Assembly: GCA_003342815.1 (NCBI GenBank)
Contig: PTEX01000138.1
Span: 495,316 to 559,315, forward strand
Length of the DNA stretch: 64,000 bases
DNA from: Eudromia elegans
Taxonomy: Eukaryota; Chordata; Aves; Tinamiformes; Tinamidae
Direction of reading: 5' to 3'
Positions 60,251-64,000 of the stretch are shown here, piece after piece. A model generated the notes under the pieces. The model saw only the letters and a list, made by a program, of their open reading frames with translations. It was not told where the DNA came from and did not search any database. The translations under genes and the position numbers were made by a program. Within the stretch, counting starts at the first letter, position 1. Each line of letters opens with the position of its first letter.

Positions 60251-61929
60251 GAAAGACCATGATGAGTTTTAGCAGAAGGCACAGAGACCTTTGCATCGCC
60301 CGGCTCAATAAGTCACATTTCACCCGTCACCCCTACGAGATACCCAGTCTCTGTTATCCTGGTAAAATCAATATGCTAACCCGCACGGATCAATCTGCAT
60401 TAGCTCCAGGCACGGCTGCTCACATCACGACCCTGTTTTTCCTAGTTTTCCCATAAAACTAGATCCTTCTAGGAGCAACCTGCCCCTCCTCACCGTGCGA
60501 GGTGCAAATGGTGGGCGCTGCAGCTAACAATGAAAACAAGCAGATGTTGGGACTTGCCTTCATTTCAGTAGCTGTAGATGCCGGTCCTGCTAGCCCCAAA
60601 TTTCCCCCAGACCTCTCTGGTCTCTGCAAAGCTGCTCAGCTGGCAGCTACAGAGCCAAACACGAAGCAGTGCATTGCACTTCACCTTCAAAACTGTGGAT
60701 GAGCAAAAGGGAATTGATCATCGTTCCTGCACACTAAGTCTCCTCTGGGGAAGGGCTCCCATTCCAGCTCTAGTTTACAGAAATACAGCTTAGGCACCTT
60801 CTGAGCTGTGGTAACATCTTTTGGAGCTCAGCTCTGGATACACATTCAAGAGCAACGAGTTATAAACTTGCCCCGGAGCGTCCTGCGCAGACCCCTCTCC
60901 TTTCTGGGATTAAGGCTCCGAACGGAGGCTGCCGCCGGGCAGCAAGGGGCTCTCACAGCCCCCAAAGAGCAGGCTGTGAAGCGGGTGATGAAATACAGAC
61001 CTGTCGGGCACACGCCACTGCTGTGTTTTACAGGGCTGCTTTATGTCCACAGTAAACCTCAGCTCGACTCCATCCATACGTGCCTGCGGCTGAGAGCGAA
61101 GGAGGATAAAGCTGCACGTGCACAAACTAATGGGAACCCACGGACCAAGGCTGCTTCGGGGGCTGCCTCTTCACCCGCCTCTCCACCCTTGATGGAAACA
61201 AGGTGCGTTCCTCCCCTCGTGCAAGGGATTTCCACGAGCTGCAGGCAGAGGCAGACACGGCCTCAGTGCCTCAGGAGCTCCTGTGGACCGCGTGCCCAAC
61301 TCTGCAACGTTCAGAGGAAACACCTTCACGTAGGATGTGATACCATTCTGCAACACATCTAACAATAAATATACACCTCATTAAATACCTATATTTATAT
61401 TCATTCTGAGGAGTGTTTTAACACTCACCAACTCACCCGCTGTACTATTGACCGATCCCTTGCAAACGTCACCCGACAAAGGATTCTCTTCTACGGCACG
61501 GTCTCTCCTGCTGCAGATGATGCCCCAGACTCGGTCGTTTCCAGAATGCTCAACACGGTTCCAGTTCCTCAGGGCACAGGCAGAAGAGGATGCACCAAAT
61601 GAGGCGCAAGCTGTAGCAATACCTGATTACTAATAGCATTGAAATGGCCAGTGCAGAAGCAACACTAAATAATGAGCTAATTCACATGGCAAAAGAAATT
61701 GGGATGGCTTGCTGCATATACATCTCACCTTACTGCACACTGTATATGTACCTATATGTCTCAGCTCGTTAAGGAGAGCAGCTCCCGTGCACCACGGGGC
61801 AGCAGCAGGACACGCAGCGCCGGCAGCTCCTCCACACCAAGGACGGAGCCGTCTCGCTTCCACAGACCCCCAAAGCTCTGCTTACAGCAAGCGGTGAGGA
61901 ATCAGACACACGCCAGAAAGGCCTGGAAG

Positions 61930-62340
61930 GAAACAAGCCGTGAGACGAAGCGGGGCTCGAGCCCGGCCCCGCGGCCGGCCGAGGACAGCGTGGCTATCCT
62001 ACGTTACAAGGTGCTCCACGAGCAGGAGGGCTGGAGCTGCAGCACGTGCCGACAGCAGCCGGAGGCCTAATCAGATCTGCGGAGTCCCCGTGGTTCCCGC
62101 GCCCGCAGCGAAGGCCGGGAGAGGCCGTGCGCGTGCGGAGCGTGTCCGGCCCATCCGCCCCACGGCTCTGCGGAGCGCGACCCAGCCCCGAGGACACGAG
62201 GAGCGGCCCCGGAACCCACCTCTGCCCCACGGCCCTGCTGAGAACGGCCGCTACCGGAGGACAACGGGAGGTTTGACAGGGAAAAGCCCCCAGGGGAGCG
62301 CAGCCACAAAGGAACAGCGAGAGCCAAGCAACCCGCGGCC
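61930..62340. other. CpG-dense block near the right end
   Basis: A CpG-rich block with open frames on both strands and no recognised peptide. It could mark an unseen promoter, but no exon was identified. Confidence 0.5.
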
Positions 62341-62900
62341 ACGGCTGGGGACCCCCAGGGCCAGCAGCTCCTAAAGCGGAGTTCTCAGGGCTGTAAAACT
62401 CCCAAAACTGAGCCGACAATGCAGAAAAAATGAACTGGGATTAAGAATCACCCGAGTTGAAAAGAGGGCGAAGAAAGAACAGCTTTTGTGCCAGTAAATT
62501 AGGAACGCTCCTTGGACTGGTGAGTCCTAATCCCGTTTAAAACATCCAAAGGAGACTTCTAATCTCCTCATTAATAAACACATCTTTCTGCGAGTGCCCG
62601 TCAGACCGAACGGCTCAGACTCTGGTCACGGCGCGGCGGAGTCCCCAAAGGCGCTCTGTGGCAGACGTATCCCCTGCTGAACCCCGAAAGGTCGGACCCA
62701 GGGCAGGGCCAGGACAGGCTCCCCATGGACAAGAGCACGGTTCACACCAGGGCCCATCGCAGACACTTTGACTCTGCTCCCAGGTTTCGTTTAAAGGAGG
62801 CAGCAGCTGGGAGAAGTCCCCAGTGTTTCCCCGATGCCATTTAAGGGCTCAGCATAAGAGCAGCGGGGCCTTGCCATACAAATCTCCATGGAAAACACAT

Positions 62901-62951
62901 GGCAGCTTGGAAAACCACCAGCCAAGGGCTGGTTTTCCAAGGGATGCTGCC
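62901..62951. repeat. Imperfect long hairpin
   Basis: CTTGGAAAACCA at 62906-62917 is the exact reverse complement of TGGTTTTCCAAG at 62930-62941. Inside, GCC can pair with GGC around an AAG loop. Outside, GGCAG (62901-62905) can pair with CTGCC (62947-62951) across a five-base bulge. A 14-bp direct repeat, AAATCTCCATGGAA, occurs at 62880-62893 and again at 63144-63157. Confidence 0.9.
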
Positions 62952-63958
62952 AGCAACGGCGGTCGCCAGGGCTTTGCAGAGCAGACACGAGGCCAGCACG
63001 GGACCGAACCAGCCTCCCAGCAGAGGCCCAGGCGCTGTCCCGCAGCCGCAGGGGCTCCCGAGCCCGCGCCCGCCGCGCTGCCCTCGTCGCGTCCTGCCCC
63101 GCCGTGCGGCCCGCGACCCTCATGCACCAGGGCCATGGCTGGAAAATCTCCATGGAAGATTTCAGCTTGCTGCTTTTCTCTCTGGACTTTATCCCTACTC
63201 ACACACTTCTCTCTCTTCTTCTTCTTCCTTCTTCTTTCCCCTCATAACTGTCTTTTAAGCCCTTAAAACAGACCCCTTCCACAGTTCAGGTCTGGCAAGC
63301 ACTAGCACCAGCACTGATTTAGGAGCTGTGTGCAGCCTGACATGGTCTGGCATAAGCTGGTTCGCTGTGAGAAGTTGGCCACCAAAGAGCCATCAGCCTG
63401 GACTGCTGCCACCAACTCCCACCTGGGCCTGAGGATGAGGAAGGGTCCTTTCTGCAGGGGGAAGCAGGCAGAGGTTTGGGGCTCACTAAACGTTTAACTG
63501 GCTTTTTCCTGCAATAATCAGATGCATTTTTTCCCCCTTATGAATTACTTTTCCTGGAATCGTCTCACCATTCCTCCCCATTTGAGGTCCAGCGCCTGGG
63601 GCAGGTTGTGTTGATGTTGCTCCTCGGGTACAGCCACTCCCTCCGCTGGGTTTCCCGGCCCGCTCGCCCTCGTCTCCTCCTGGCTCCGTAGGAAGTTTGC
63701 TCAGGACACAGTGCTACGTGTCTCCTAAGGACCCAGCAACAGCAGGCCACACCAAGCACCCCGCAGACACCGGCGCTCAGTGCCCCGATTCGCTCCAGAT
63801 ATGAACTTTGCCGTCATGCACACACCAACCTTGGCACGCTGCCACCAAACAGCAGCTTCTTACACACCCAGGGGCTGGTTCACCTGTGTTGTTTTACCAA
63901 GGCCACTGCATGGGTCATCATCATCAGGCCCATCCTCACCAGGCCAGGCAAGAGCCTG

Positions 63959-63976
63959 TGTATCTATCTATCTATT
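63959..63976. repeat. (TATC)n microsatellite
   Basis: About four copies of TATC occur close to the right edge of the window. Confidence 0.9.
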
Positions 63977-64000
63977 AAACCCAAGCACCAGGAAGCTTTG

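Larger units (their letters stand above)
52741..64000. other. Upstream flank of IQCJ-SCHIP1, no supported gene
   Basis: No exon could be recognised here on either strand. In other vertebrates the next gene upstream of IQCJ is MFSD1, but no MFSD1-like peptide appears, so it probably lies beyond the right edge. The region holds CpG-dense blocks (56500-57020, 58050-58330, 58440-58640, 59570-59870, 61930-62340, 63000-63130), homeodomain-motif-rich AT blocks (57640-57760, 60060-60250), inverted repeats (55543-55581, 62901-62951) and several short tandem repeats. Confidence 0.65.

Overview
The window looks like avian (or at least sauropsid) nuclear DNA. It has sparse ORFs, vertebrate-type introns with GT..AG borders, CpG-dense blocks alternating with AT-rich blocks, (CA)n microsatellites, small minisatellites, and no mammalian SINEs or obvious full-length transposons. 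It is not bacterial: there are no operons, and the long ORFs are shadows of GC-rich or repetitive DNA.

One gene can be supported. It is the 5' (IQCJ) part of IQCJ-SCHIP1, on the minus strand. Four coding exons join into one 102-residue N-terminal segment: exon 1 at 52028-52036 (only Met-Arg-Leu), exon 2 at 28626-28690, exon 3 at 27512-27592 and exon 4 at 24522-24672. Reading frame, splice phases (0, 2, 2, 0) and residues all agree with the IQCJ protein I remember: a short acidic/coiled N-terminus, one calmodulin-binding IQ motif, then a Ser/Pro-rich tail. Exon 4 ends on a phase-0 donor. The remaining SCHIP1 part, with its ankyrin-G/schwannomin-binding C-terminal coiled coil, should lie to the left of position 1.

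Layout from right to left, which is the direction of transcription: 52.8-64 kb is upstream flank with CpG-dense blocks, AT-rich candidate conserved elements and hairpins; 51.6-52.75 kb is the CpG-rich promoter and first exon, with a 33-bp minisatellite just upstream; 28.7-52.0 kb is the 23.3-kb intron 1; 24.5-28.7 kb holds exons 2-4 with two compact introns; 1-24.5 kb is the start of a very long intron 4. No other gene, RNA gene, CRISPR array or mobile element could be supported.

The most unusual non-coding structures are: two perfect hairpins placed back to back in intron 4 (17938-17994); an array of antioxidant-response/AP-1-like motifs at the left edge (1-100); a promoter minisatellite carrying EGR1-like sites (52384-52735); an intron-1 minisatellite with an alternating 22/21-bp higher-order unit (29112-29284); and strong inverted repeats at 47924-47949, 55543-55581 and 62901-62951. 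I found no new enzymatic or defence system. The species was not determined.
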